Assembly: GCF_007970185.1 (NCBI RefSeq)
Contig: NZ_CP042431.1
Location: 186,001 to 250,000 of the forward strand
Reading direction: 5' to 3'
Length of the DNA: 64,000 bases
DNA from: Pseudobacter ginsenosidimutans
GTDB lineage: Bacteria; Bacteroidota; Bacteroidia; Chitinophagales; Chitinophagaceae
Part shown: piece after piece, positions 33,594 through 42,381 of the stretch
How positions within the stretch are numbered: the first letter of the stretch is position 1
Layout: each line of letters starts with the position of its first letter
Made by a program: the position numbers and the translations under genes
Notes under the pieces: model-generated
The model's database searches: none
What the model was told of the DNA's origin: nothing
The model's input: only the letters and a program-made list of their open reading frames with translations

Positions 33594-33954
33594 AATATTC
33601 CGTTTAAATATGTGAAAAAGTTGATTGGACTCAACAAAAATATGCTTCCCCCGGCAGATAGGTTGTTAATGGGGTTTTTGATGGCTCAAGGCGGTGTGTG
33701 GCCCGACGGCGGCCAAAATATACCGACGCGGGAGAATAAATTTGGGCTGTTGATCGGTTTGATCCAACTTTGTAACGCTAACTGAGTTCTTCGCTTATAT
33801 TTTGAAGGCCGTCGTACCACACACTGCCTTTCGCCTCACACCTGTATTGGCAGCCAATCTGCTCCACCCCGAGGGGATTTCGCTTATGGTGTTCCAGGTG
33901 CGTCTTTCCCTTCTGCTCTTTTTTTCAAACCTTTTTCTAATTCATTATTGCCTT
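33594..33954. other. Intergenic region holding repeat element A
   Basis: Divergent region of 361 bp between the VOC gene and the 175-aa gene. Most of it is the inverted-repeat element 33684-33834. Beyond the right arm, about 33835-33872 (CACCTGT...GCCAAT) resembles the outer flank of the partial copy near 63870-63910. No gene is seen. Confidence 0.6.
33684..33834 (+). repeat. Inverted-repeat element, copy A
   Basis: The arms 33684-33722 and 33796-33834 are about 39 bp each and pair with few mismatches, enclosing a 73-bp core. The inner arm end (CAAAATATA), the core motif CCGACGCGGGAG and the right-arm motif TTTTGAAGGCC are shared with the copies at 34655, 63503 and 63911. The outer arm (GGTGTGTGG/CCACACACTG) is private to this copy but still self-complementary. 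Confidence 0.8.
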
Positions 33955-34482
33955 ATGAACTCAACATTTTACAGGTCCTACAACATCTGCAAGAACAATC
34001 AACTGGATGAATTTTACAACACGGCCGAACTGGTCAGGTTCCTTAACCAAATGCCGGAACTCATCCAAACCAACGAACACCATTTCTCCAACAACAAAGA
34101 TTTCAAACACTACCTCTCCATCACACTGCTCTGCGCCGCACAACACGATAACTGGTTCTACGATTCACCTGAATCACACGCCACCAACCTCATCGTTGTT
34201 GTTACCTCCCGCCTCAACAATGCACACCTCTTCGTGAAACCACTGCTCCTCAAAATCTGCCGGTTCCTCAACTGGGACCTCATGGGCGACGACGATGACG
34301 CCATCACTCCCGAAGACGAAATCAACCTCTCCCCACCCGCACCATTCCGCCGCCTCAACGATGAAGAAAAAGAAATTTATCAAGCCGATGATGCCATTGA
34401 TAACGAAGAAGACAATGATAATGACGATGACGAAGAAGATGATGACCACTACACCCCACCCTTCCGATTCCATCCCAACTAG
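33955..34482 (+). CDS. Unknown 175-aa protein with acidic C-terminal tail
   Basis: The ATG at 33955 begins MNSTFYRSYNICKNNQLDEF; an in-frame extension upstream covers repeat-flank DNA and looks non-coding. The first 115 residues are helical, with LVRFLNQMPELIQTNEHHF and LYLSI-like hydrophobic stretches but no membrane helix. The tail (about 145-170) is an almost pure run of Asp, Glu and Asn followed by YTPPFRFHPN. Low-complexity acidic tails suggest a binding partner of basic proteins or nucleic acid mimicry, but no function can be assigned. Third-position C is strongly favoured. No neighbours in operon. Confidence 0.7.
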   Translation: MNSTFYRSYNICKNNQLDEFYNTAELVRFLNQMPELIQTNEHHFSNNKDFKHYLSITLLCAAQHDNWFYDSPESHATNLIVVVTSRLNNAHLFVKPLLLKICRFLNWDLMGDDDDAITPEDEINLSPPAPFRRLNDEEKEIYQADDAIDNEEDNDNDDDEEDDDHYTPPFRFHPN

Positions 34483-34654
34483 CCCAAACACAATTCAACA
34501 CCTCACTGCAAACGCAACACAAAAAACTAACACACACAACCATCACAACCTAAACAACCACTACAACCAACCCAATCCCCCCAACCCAACAAACACAACT
34601 CAGTCATTCCTCTTTGTGTTGCACCTAATCTGTTGCACATAGGACCTCATGCAG
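34483..34654. other. G-poor, A/C-rich tract downstream of the 175-aa gene
   Basis: From about 34487 to 34600 the plus strand has only about two G residues, consisting of ACA-, AAC- and CCA-type words, and no gene. A direct repeat GTTGCAC occurs at about 34618 and 34632. The strand bias continues that of the preceding gene and ends at repeat element C. Confidence 0.6.
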
Positions 34655-34797
34655 TCGAGGGTTTAAAAAATACCGGTCTTCGAAACAAAAGCTCCACAGT
34701 CCAATTCATATTCCACAGCCCGTCCCAAACTACCTCAGCAAAACATAGATCCACCTGCGGTGGTTTGTTTCGACAACCGGATTTTTTAAAACCCGAG
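34655..34797 (-). repeat. Inverted-repeat element, copy C
   Basis: The arms 34655-34689 and 34764-34797 pair over about 34 bp with few mismatches. Oriented on the minus strand, it shares with the other copies the core CCACC-GCA-GGTGG (34751-34763, itself palindromic), GGAGCTTTTGT and TTTCGAAGACC. The stop codon of the glycosyltransferase gene (34786-34788) lies inside the gene-proximal arm. Confidence 0.8.
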
Positions 34798-35997
34798 AAT
34801 GCGCCAAAATTGAGAGACCCGCGCAGCCCAGGTATTTTGCGAAGCAACATCAACGCGTTTTTGCTGCAGTGTGGAATTGTTTTCATCGATAGCGGTATCG
34901 ATAAGTTGCAGGAATTGTTCGTGTGAGTCAGCGATATACGCTACCTCCTTGAAAGTGTAAATGTCTTCGGAGAAATGAGTGGCGATAACAGGTTTCCCTG
35001 CGGCCAGGTATTCATTGATCTTGAGGGGATAGATGCTTTTGGTGAGCGTATTCTTTCGGAATGGGATGATCACGCAATCGAAGTATTGCAGGAAGGCTGG
35101 AAGTTCTGTGATCTTGCGCGGGCCGGCAAAGATCACGTTCGGCATGTTGGTGAGGCCGGCTTCTTCATGTTCATTGCCCTGGATGGGGCCAACGAAGAAG
35201 AGGATCTTGTCTGAATGGTGTTCAGCGATCTTTCTGAGCAGTTCGAAATCCGAGCGGTATTCGATGCTGCCTGTATATCCGATGATCTTTTTATTGGGAT
35301 CGATGGATTGTAACGCTTCCGGTTTGGGAATTGTTTGCGTTAAGGCTGTTTTGAAAATATCGATGTCCGCCGCATTGGGATGGAAGAATACATTTTTTGA
35401 AAAAGGCGATTTCAATCTTGTCAGCTCTTTGGAGGTGCAGAGAGTGTAATCGAAATTGCTGATGATTGTTTCTTCCAGTCTGGTACCATGACGGTGCGAG
35501 TATGCCACCTGCGAAATATCATCCATCGACTGGTATACAGAAGCTGCCGTCAGTGCTTTGATATCATCCGGCAGTTCTTGTACAAAGTAGGGATCGAAGA
35601 AATTGAGATAGATAAAATCCTTCAGTTTGTAATCTTTGATGAGTTGACGGATGGTGCGCAGCACGATCCTGTTGTTCAGGGCAGCCATACTGTTGTAGAG
35701 GGCGCCCGGTGGCAGGAAATTGATGGGCCAGGTTAATCGTGTGGTCACCACCGTTAGGTTGGCAGGCAGGCCCGGAGGATTGCTGTAAGGCTCTTTGCCA
35801 TGCAGCAGGGCTGGTTTCCTGCGTTTGATCTGCTCTGTATTTTTGAGCTGGTAATAATCTTTCCAGCTGAAAGGATGATCGATATAGAATACGCGGTTAT
35901 TGCGTGCAAATTCTTTGGCAAGCGATAATGCCGGTGAGGAGATCTCTGAATCCCATCTGCTGAGGCTGAAACAAATGATATCGCGTTGCCTGTTCAT
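34786..35997 (-). CDS. Glycosyltransferase (GT-B fold, family 4/1-like)
   Basis: A 403-residue cytosolic or peripheral-membrane glycosyltransferase. The N-terminal domain starts IICFSLSRWDSEISSPALSL, and the C-terminal donor-binding domain shows GYTGSIEYRSDFELL, NVIFAGPRKITELPAFL and YPLKINEYLAAGKPVIAT. Members of this group extend O-antigen or capsule repeat units or make teichuronic-acid-like chains. It is the last gene of the polysaccharide operon, starting 2 bp after the rfbD stop codon. Its stop codon sits in the arm of repeat element C. Donor and acceptor sugars are unknown, though rhamnose is a reasonable donor from context. Confidence 0.88.
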   Translation of the reverse strand: MNRQRDIICFSLSRWDSEISSPALSLAKEFARNNRVFYIDHPFSWKDYYQLKNTEQIKRRKPALLHGKEPYSNPPGLPANLTVVTTRLTWPINFLPPGALYNSMAALNNRIVLRTIRQLIKDYKLKDFIYLNFFDPYFVQELPDDIKALTAASVYQSMDDISQVAYSHRHGTRLEETIISNFDYTLCTSKELTRLKSPFSKNVFFHPNAADIDIFKTALTQTIPKPEALQSIDPNKKIIGYTGSIEYRSDFELLRKIAEHHSDKILFFVGPIQGNEHEEAGLTNMPNVIFAGPRKITELPAFLQYFDCVIIPFRKNTLTKSIYPLKINEYLAAGKPVIATHFSEDIYTFKEVAYIADSHEQFLQLIDTAIDENNSTLQQKRVDVASQNTWAARVSQFWRILGF

Positions 35998-35998
35998 G

Positions 35999-36868
35999 TT
36001 ATGCGGAAACGTTTAGTTGCTGAAGACAACGCAGCAGGCTTTCTTCCCAGGCAGGTATCTGCAGCTGGAAGGCCGACTGTATCTTTTCTGTGTTCAGCAG
36101 GGAGAACGAAGGTCGTTTTGCTGGTGTTGGATATTGAGAAGTTGGGATGGGATGCACTTCACAATTGCTGCCGCTATGGTTCCTGATGGCTACTGCAAAA
36201 TCGTACCAGCTGATGCGGCCCTGGTTGCTGTAATGATAGATGCCGGGTTTCCAGTTGCCCTTATCGATGATCTGCAGAATGGCAGCGGCCAGGTCTGCTG
36301 CATAGGTGGGCGCGCCGATCTGGTCGTTTACCACGTTAAGAGCAGGGCGGTCCTTCATCAGGCGCAGCATCGTTTTCACGAAGTTGTTACCGAATTCGGA
36401 ATACACCCAGGCTGTGCGGATGATGATGCTGTCTGCGTTGTTCTGCAGGCTGAGCTCCTCTCCTTTCAGTTTGGATGCGCCGTATGCATTGATGGGATCT
36501 GTAGGGTCCGTTTCCTTGTATGGTTGGGAGGAACTACCATTGAACACGTAGTCGGTTGATACGTGTATGAATTTGGTGCCATGGGCAGCGCATGCCGCGG
36601 ACAGGTATCCTGTACCGTTAGCATTGATAGCATAAGCCTGCTCCTGATCGGTTTCTGCTTTGTCAACGGCAGTGTAGGCAGCAGCATTGATGCAGTATGC
36701 CGGTTGATGCTGATTGAACCAGGCATTCACTGCTGCTTCATCCTGGATACTTAGTGCATGACGGTCCGTGCCGATGAACTGGTAAGCGGGATACTGCTGC
36801 TGGAGGGCCCTGAGCTCTGAGCCCAGTTGTCCGTTAGCGCCGGTGATCAGGATGATAGGTTTTGCCAT
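35999..36868 (-). CDS. rfbD: dTDP-4-dehydrorhamnose reductase
   Basis: A 289-residue NADPH-dependent SDR enzyme that reduces dTDP-4-keto-L-rhamnose to dTDP-L-rhamnose, the last step of the pathway. The glycine motif ITGANGQLGSEL lies at the N-terminus. FIHVSTDYVFNG and the YGASKLKGE catalytic Tyr-Lys pair follow. VYSEFGNNFVKTM and IYHYSNQGRISWYDFA are further family hallmarks. It sits 6 bp after rfbC. Length is normal. Confidence 0.95.
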   Translation of the reverse strand: MAKPIILITGANGQLGSELRALQQQYPAYQFIGTDRHALSIQDEAAVNAWFNQHQPAYCINAAAYTAVDKAETDQEQAYAINANGTGYLSAACAAHGTKFIHVSTDYVFNGSSSQPYKETDPTDPINAYGASKLKGEELSLQNNADSIIIRTAWVYSEFGNNFVKTMLRLMKDRPALNVVNDQIGAPTYAADLAAAILQIIDKGNWKPGIYHYSNQGRISWYDFAVAIRNHSGSNCEVHPIPTSQYPTPAKRPSFSLLNTEKIQSAFQLQIPAWEESLLRCLQQLNVSA

Positions 36869-36874
36869 ACTGTG

Positions 36875-37432
36875 TTATGCGTGGAATTCGAAATTATTGA
36901 GGCATTCAGCAAAGGAAGAATTCAGCAGGTCTTTGGGTGAAACAATCACTTTATCTGCCGGTATCTTCCAGTCGATATTCAGTGAAGGATCATTGTAAAT
37001 GATTCCTCCTTCTGCTTCCTTGTTGTAGAAGGTATCGCATTTATACAATACATCCGCTGTTTCACTGAGCACGGAAAAACCATGAGCGAATCCACCGGGA
37101 ATGTATAGCTGCTTTTTATTTTCGGCAGAGAGTTCAATAGAGAATACTTTGCCGAAAGTGGGTGAGCCTTTGCGGATATCCACTGCAATATCCTGGATAG
37201 TGCCGCTGAGTACACGCACCAGTTTGGCCTGTGCATGAGGAGCAAGCTGATAGTGCAGGCCGCGGATCACACCATATTTGGAATGCGATTGATTGTCTTG
37301 CAGAAAGGGGCCTATCTCCATTTGTTCAAATACCTTGTCGTTATAGGATTCGAAAAAATAGCCACGATTGTCTTCAAACACCGCAGGTTCAAAAATGATC
37401 AGCCCTGGAAAATCTGTTTCAATGAAAGGCAT
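36875..37432 (-). CDS. rfbC: dTDP-4-dehydrorhamnose 3,5-epimerase
   Basis: A 185-residue cupin-fold epimerase acting on dTDP-4-keto-6-deoxyglucose. Motifs include GLIIFEPAVFEDNRGYFFES, RGLHYQLAPHAQAKLVRVL with the catalytic His, GTIQDIAVDIRKGSPTFGK and IPGGFAHGFSVLSETADVLYK. It is placed between rfbB and rfbD in one operon. Length is standard for the family. Confidence 0.96.
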   Translation of the reverse strand: MPFIETDFPGLIIFEPAVFEDNRGYFFESYNDKVFEQMEIGPFLQDNQSHSKYGVIRGLHYQLAPHAQAKLVRVLSGTIQDIAVDIRKGSPTFGKVFSIELSAENKKQLYIPGGFAHGFSVLSETADVLYKCDTFYNKEAEGGIIYNDPSLNIDWKIPADKVIVSPKDLLNSSFAECLNNFEFHA

Positions 37433-37472
37433 TTTCAGTTGTTTGATGTTTTAAGTTTAGGGTTTGCAACTA

Positions 37473-38537
37473 TTACTTCTTGTACTGTTCTTCGTAATAG
37501 TGCTGGTATTCTCCGGAGGTGATATTCTTTACCCATTCCTGATTGGCGAGGTACCAGTCAACTGTTTTCTCCAGTCCTTCCTCAAACTGGAGGGATGGTT
37601 TCCAGCCGAGTTCCGAATTGAGTTTGGTGGCATCAATCGCGTAACGGTGATCATGTCCGGGGCGGTCTGTAACAAAAGTGATCAGTTTGGCTGATTCGCC
37701 TGCGGGGCGGTTCAGTTTCTTATCCATGATGCTGCAGAGCAGGTGAACGATATCGATATTCTTCCATTCGTTGAATCCGCCTACATTGTAGCTGTCGCCA
37801 TTTTTTCCGTTGTGGAAAATGGTATCGATAGCCGTGGCATGATCATTCACGTAGAGCCAGTCTCGCACATTATCTCCCTTTCCATAAACCGGCAATGGTT
37901 TATTGTTCACGATATTATTGATCATGAGCGGTATCAGCTTCTCAGGGAAGTGATGGGAGCCGTAGTTGTTGGAGCAGTTGCTCATTACGGTGGGCAATCC
38001 GTAAGTATGGTGATATGCGCTCACGAAATGGTCTGAGCTTGCTTTGGAAGCGGAGTATGGGGAGCGTGGATCATAGGGAGTGGTTTCTGTGAAGAAGCCT
38101 GTTTCTCCGAGAGATCCGTATACTTCGTCTGTGGATACATGGTAGAAGCGCTTGTTTTCCATGCCTGTTTTTTTCCAGTGCGCCTTACTGGCATTGAGCA
38201 GGTTTACTGTACCCAGCACATTGGTGCGAACAAAGGCCAGCGGGTCTTTGATGGACCTGTCTACATGGCTTTCTGCAGCAAGATGTATCACCCCATCGAA
38301 ATCATATTTTTCAAAAAGGGCTGCAATAGCAGGTTCATCCAGGATATCCGCTTTTTCAAAAACATAATTGTTTTTGGATTCCACATCGCGAAGATTCTCC
38401 AGGTTGCCTGCATAAGTGAGGGCATCCACATTCACGATGAGGTAATCGGGATATTTGTTTACAAAGAGGCGCACCACATGTGAGCCAATAAATCCGGCGC
38501 CGCCGGTGATCATGATCTTTTTTGAATAGTTGGCCAT
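37473..38537 (-). CDS. rfbB: dTDP-glucose 4,6-dehydratase
   Basis: A 354-residue extended SDR enzyme converting dTDP-glucose to dTDP-4-keto-6-deoxyglucose. It shows MITGGAGFIGSHVVRLF at the nucleotide-binding site, HLAAESHVDRSI, FYHVSTDEVYGSLG with the catalytic Thr-Asp-Glu, and YSASKASSDHFV with the Tyr-Lys pair. Its start ATG overlaps the stop codon of the upstream dehydrogenase by one base (TAATG), so translation is coupled. The partner rfbA (glucose-1-phosphate thymidylyltransferase) is not in the window. Confidence 0.96.
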   Translation of the reverse strand: MANYSKKIMITGGAGFIGSHVVRLFVNKYPDYLIVNVDALTYAGNLENLRDVESKNNYVFEKADILDEPAIAALFEKYDFDGVIHLAAESHVDRSIKDPLAFVRTNVLGTVNLLNASKAHWKKTGMENKRFYHVSTDEVYGSLGETGFFTETTPYDPRSPYSASKASSDHFVSAYHHTYGLPTVMSNCSNNYGSHHFPEKLIPLMINNIVNNKPLPVYGKGDNVRDWLYVNDHATAIDTIFHNGKNGDSYNVGGFNEWKNIDIVHLLCSIMDKKLNRPAGESAKLITFVTDRPGHDHRYAIDATKLNSELGWKPSLQFEEGLEKTVDWYLANQEWVKNITSGEYQHYYEEQYKK

Positions 38538-39823
38538 TATAAACTCCAGTAATTTCTGCTGGTGATTTTGTTTTTGTAAATGCCTTTAAGGTCAGCCACA
38601 ATCGCATGTGGCCTGGTGATGGAAGCAAAGTCCTCATCGGTCAGGCTCATATACGGAGCATGGGGAACGGTAACGATAACGGCATCATAGTCATTCGCCG
38701 CTTTCCTGGTAAGGTGGAGCCCGTATTCTTCGTATACTTCATCAGTCCCGGCATATGGGTCTTCCACATCCACCTGGAAATTGAAGGCCAGCAGTTCCTT
38801 CACGGTGTCAATGATCTTTGAGTTGCGTATATCGCTTACATTCTCTTTGAAAGTAACGCCTTTCACCAGTACTTTGGGCTCATTGGAGTTCCTGAGTACA
38901 TGGGTGATGATCTTCCTGGCCACATACTTTGCCATATCATCGTTGATGAAACGGCTGGCGGTGATCACTTTGCTTTCATAGCCCAGTGAAGCCGCTTTGT
39001 AGGTGAGATAGTAAGGATCTACACTGATACAGTGACCGCCCACCAGTCCGGGATGGAACTTCAGGAAATTCCATTTGGTGCCGGCAGCTTCAATCACTTC
39101 AAAAGTGTTGATCCCCATTCTATCGAAGATCAGGCTCAGTTCATTCATCAGTGCGATGTTGAGGTCGCGCTGTATATTTTCAATGATCTTGGATGCTTCC
39201 GCCACTTTGATGGAGGAAGCGCGGTGTACACCTGCGTCCACCACCAGTTCATAGATCTTCGCAATTTCATCCAGTGATTCCGCATCGCAACCTGAAACTA
39301 CTTTCACAACAGTTTTGAGCGTATTTTTTTTATCACCGGGGTTCAGCCTTTCGGGTGAGTAACCGAGTTTGAATCCGGTACCCATTTTCAATCCAGACAA
39401 TTGTTCCAGTACCGGAACACAATCTTCTTCAGTACAACCCGGATAGGTAGTGGATTCAAACACTATATAATCTCCCTGTTTCAGAACCCTGCCTATTAAT
39501 GTGCAGGCACTGATCAGGGGTTTCAGATCGGGCACATTGTATTTATCCACCGGCGTTGGCACGGCAACGATGAATACATTCGCGGTCCTGAGAATTTCTT
39601 CATCGTCTGTGAAAGTGATATCGCAATCCTTGAAATGATCCGCTTCCACTTCTTTATTGGGGTCGATGCCTTTTTGCATCAACTCTATACGCCTGCTATT
39701 GATATCGAAACCTATCACAGGGATCTTTCTGGCAAACTCCAAAGCTACCGGCAATCCAACATAACCCAGGCCTACAACAGCCAGTCTCGCTTTCTTATCT
39801 AACAGGTGCTGGTACATTGCCAA
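38537..39823 (-). CDS. Nucleotide-sugar dehydrogenase (TviB/WbpO type)
   Basis: A 428-residue UDP-sugar 6-dehydrogenase of the TviB/WbpO group, which oxidise UDP-GlcNAc or UDP-GalNAc (rather than UDP-glucose) to the uronic acid. Evidence is the N-terminal AVVGLGYVGLPVALEFARK, the group-specific FESTTYPGCTEEDCVPVLE, and the catalytic cysteine in GGHCISVDPYYLTYKA. A C-terminal UDP-binding domain has VKGVTFKENVSDIRNSK. With Ugd also present (40908-42242), the operon encodes two different dehydrogenases. Substrate preference between GlcNAc and GalNAc cannot be told from the sequence. Confidence 0.9.
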   Translation of the reverse strand: MAMYQHLLDKKARLAVVGLGYVGLPVALEFARKIPVIGFDINSRRIELMQKGIDPNKEVEADHFKDCDITFTDDEEILRTANVFIVAVPTPVDKYNVPDLKPLISACTLIGRVLKQGDYIVFESTTYPGCTEEDCVPVLEQLSGLKMGTGFKLGYSPERLNPGDKKNTLKTVVKVVSGCDAESLDEIAKIYELVVDAGVHRASSIKVAEASKIIENIQRDLNIALMNELSLIFDRMGINTFEVIEAAGTKWNFLKFHPGLVGGHCISVDPYYLTYKAASLGYESKVITASRFINDDMAKYVARKIITHVLRNSNEPKVLVKGVTFKENVSDIRNSKIIDTVKELLAFNFQVDVEDPYAGTDEVYEEYGLHLTRKAANDYDAVIVTVPHAPYMSLTDEDFASITRPHAIVADLKGIYKNKITSRNYWSL

Positions 39824-39920
39824 AAAATTGAAGAGTAAATAAATACAGGTTACAGAGCCTCTTTATCTACAATCTGGACAAGGGTTTCGCTAAAAGCGGC
39901 AAAAGGAACCGGATGGTTCC

Positions 39921-40904
39921 TTATTTGGCACTAACGAATTCTTTTGGTTGTTTGTACCACTCTTCTGAAGGCAACGCTTTGAAATAATCGTAGGTAACCT
40001 TCAATCCTTCTGCCCTGCTTACTTTGGGGCTCCATCCGAGAATTTCTTTGGCCCTGGTAATGTCTGGCTGCCTTTGTTTGGGATCGTCTACAGGTAATGG
40101 TTTGTATACGATCTTCTGGCTGGTGCCGGTAAGTTTGATGATCTCTTCCGCAAAATCTTTGAGAGAGATCTCATCAGGGTTACCAACATTCACAGGTTGT
40201 GCATAATCGCTCATGAGGAGGCGGTAGATCCCTTCCACCAGGTCGTCAACAAAGCAGAAGCTGCGAGTTTGTGATCCGTCTCCGAAAACGGTGAGGTCTT
40301 CACCACGGAGGGCCTGTCCGATGAAAGCAGGTAATGCGCGGCCATCGTTGAGCCTCATACGCGGACCGTAGGTATTGAAGATCCGAACGATCCTGGTTTC
40401 CACACCATGGAAGTTGTGGTAGGCCATGGTCATGGCTTCCTGGAAACGTTTGGCTTCATCATAAACACCGCGCGGACCAACCGGGTTTACATTACCCCAG
40501 TATTCTTCGTTCTGCGGATGCACCAGCGGATCACCATAGATCTCCGATGTGGAGGCCACGAGGATACGCGCTTTTTTGGCTTTGGCCAGACCCAGGCAGT
40601 TATGGGTACCGAGAGAGCCCACTTTCAGGGTTTGAATGGGGATCTTCAGGTAATCGATCGGACTGGCCGGAGACGCAAAGTGAAGGATATAATGAAGTTC
40701 ACCGGGAACGTGGATGAACTTTGAAACATCGTGATGATAGAATTCAAACTGTTCCAGTTTGAAGAGATGTTCAATGTTACGGAGATCACCTGTAATGAGG
40801 TTATCCATTCCGATCACATGAAATCCTTCTTTGATGAACCGGTCGCAGAGATGGGATCCGAGAAACCCTGCTGCACCGGTGATGAGTACACGCTTTTTTG
40901 CCAT
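39921..40904 (-). CDS. UDP-glucuronate decarboxylase (UDP-xylose synthase)
   Basis: A 327-residue extended SDR enzyme producing UDP-xylose from UDP-glucuronate. [17 protein letters not shown] binds [37 protein letters not shown] and [15 protein letters not shown] carry the Tyr-x-x-x-Lys pair and are the UXS hallmarks. [20 protein letters not shown] follows. It lacks the N-terminal membrane anchor of animal UXS. Its gene starts 3 bp after the ugd stop codon, so substrate and product enzymes are coupled. Confidence 0.94.
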   Translation of the reverse strand: MAKKRVLITGAAGFLGSHLCDRFIKEGFHVIGMDNLITGDLRNIEHLFKLEQFEFYHHDVSKFIHVPGELHYILHFASPASPIDYLKIPIQTLKVGSLGTHNCLGLAKAKKARILVASTSEIYGDPLVHPQNEEYWGNVNPVGPRGVYDEAKRFQEAMTMAYHNFHGVETRIVRIFNTYGPRMRLNDGRALPAFIGQALRGEDLTVFGDGSQTRSFCFVDDLVEGIYRLLMSDYAQPVNVGNPDEISLKDFAEEIIKLTGTSQKIVYKPLPVDDPKQRQPDITRAKEILGWSPKVSRAEGLKVTYDYFKALPSEEWYKQPKEFVSAK

Positions 40905-40907
40905 GCT

Positions 40908-42242
40908 TTAATTTTTGTAAGTGCCGTTGGTGGGGATGGCAGTTGCCCTGCCCACGCTTTCGTAGTAAAATCCTAATTCTTTCACTGCATCGCCTTCGAA
41001 GAGGTTGCGGCCGTCGAAGATCACTTTATTCTTCAGGGCTGTAACGATCTTCAGGAAGTTGGGAGTACGGAATTCATTCCATTCAGTAGCGATGATCAGA
41101 GCATCGGCTCCTTCGAGGCAATCGTACTGGTTATCTGCATACTGGATCTTATCGCCCACCACTCCTTTCACGTTGGCCATAGCTTCCGGATCGAATACGC
41201 TAACGGTAGCGCCTGCTTTCAGCAGTTCATCGATCATGTATAAAGCGGGAGCTTCGCGGATATCATCAGTATTAGGTTTGAAAGCGAGACCCCAGATGGC
41301 AAATTTCTTTCCTTTCAGATCATCCTTGAAATACTTTCTGATCTTGGGAAGGAGGTGCAGTTTCTGGCGTTCGTTAACATCCATAACGGCGTTCAATATG
41401 CGGAAATCATAATCCACTTCATTGGATGATTTCACCAGGGCCTGAACATCTTTGGGGAAGCAGCTGCCGCCATATCCGATACCCGGGAAGAGGAATCTTT
41501 TACCGATACGGTCATCGCTTCCGATCCCACGGCGCACCATATCCACGTCGGCTCCGAGCCTTTCGCAAAGCTGGGCCACTTCATTCATGAAGCTGATCTT
41601 GGTAGCGAGGAAAGAGTTGGCTGCATACTTGGTGAGCTCGGCAGAGCGTACATCCATGTAAATAACGGGGTTACCTGAACGAACGAATGGAGCGTACAGA
41701 TCGCCCATGAGTTTGCGGGCCCTCTCTGATGAAGCCCCGATCACTACGCGGTCAGGCTTCATGAAGTCGTCCACAGCAACGCCTTCGCGGAGGAACTCGG
41801 GGTTGGATACCACATCGAATTCACCTTTGTAGTTTTTTGAAACTGCAGCATGTACTTTTTCGGCTGTGCCTACTGGTACGGTGCTTTTATCAACAATTAC
41901 TTTATAATCTTTCAGGATCTTGCCCAGGTGGTCAGCCACGCCGAGAATATATTTCAGGTCGGCGGAACCATCTTCACCGGGAGGCGTGGGCAGTGCGAGG
42001 AAGATGATCTCGGCATCTTTGATACCGTCTTCCAGGCTGGTAGTGAAACGGAGACGTTCTTCCTTTACATTCCGGAGGAAGAGTTTTTCCAGTCCGGGCT
42101 CATAGATGGTGATCTGTCCGTTAGACAGTTTTTCAACTTTCCCTTTGTCTATGTCTACACAGGTTACATCATTGCCAGTTTCGGCAAAACAAGTACCGGT
42201 AACCAATCCTACGTATCCGGTACCTACAACAGCGATTTTCAT
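40908..42242 (-). CDS. ugd: UDP-glucose 6-dehydrogenase
   Basis: A 444-residue enzyme oxidising UDP-glucose to UDP-glucuronate with two NAD. It has KIAVVGTGYVGLVTGTCFAE, LALPTPPGEDGSADLKYI, DKSTVPVGTAEKV, NPEFLREGVAVDDFMKPDRV, the catalytic cysteine in FPGIGYGGSCFPKD and the C-terminal WGLAFKPNTDDIREAPA. These distinguish it from the TviB/WbpO-type enzyme downstream. It supplies UDP-glucuronate to the decarboxylase 3 bp downstream. Confidence 0.96.
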   Translation of the reverse strand: MKIAVVGTGYVGLVTGTCFAETGNDVTCVDIDKGKVEKLSNGQITIYEPGLEKLFLRNVKEERLRFTTSLEDGIKDAEIIFLALPTPPGEDGSADLKYILGVADHLGKILKDYKVIVDKSTVPVGTAEKVHAAVSKNYKGEFDVVSNPEFLREGVAVDDFMKPDRVVIGASSERARKLMGDLYAPFVRSGNPVIYMDVRSAELTKYAANSFLATKISFMNEVAQLCERLGADVDMVRRGIGSDDRIGKRFLFPGIGYGGSCFPKDVQALVKSSNEVDYDFRILNAVMDVNERQKLHLLPKIRKYFKDDLKGKKFAIWGLAFKPNTDDIREAPALYMIDELLKAGATVSVFDPEAMANVKGVVGDKIQYADNQYDCLEGADALIIATEWNEFRTPNFLKIVTALKNKVIFDGRNLFEGDAVKELGFYYESVGRATAIPTNGTYKN

Positions 42243-42381
42243 TTTGAATGGTTTTATAGGGTGTCAGGTTTAATGTGAAGTCAGCGCAGGCGGACGAAAC
42301 CCTGACAATTACAACGTCATATCGTTGCATTGCGGGCCCATCGATCTTTAAGAACCTTTGCTTCTTCTATCAACCTGGAGC

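Noticed and set aside
33684-33834. Inverted-repeat elements considered as integron attC sites
   Set aside because: The GTTRRRY/RYYYAAC core sites are not found at the arm ends, copies are about 29 kb apart rather than between small cassettes, and no integron integrase is in the window.
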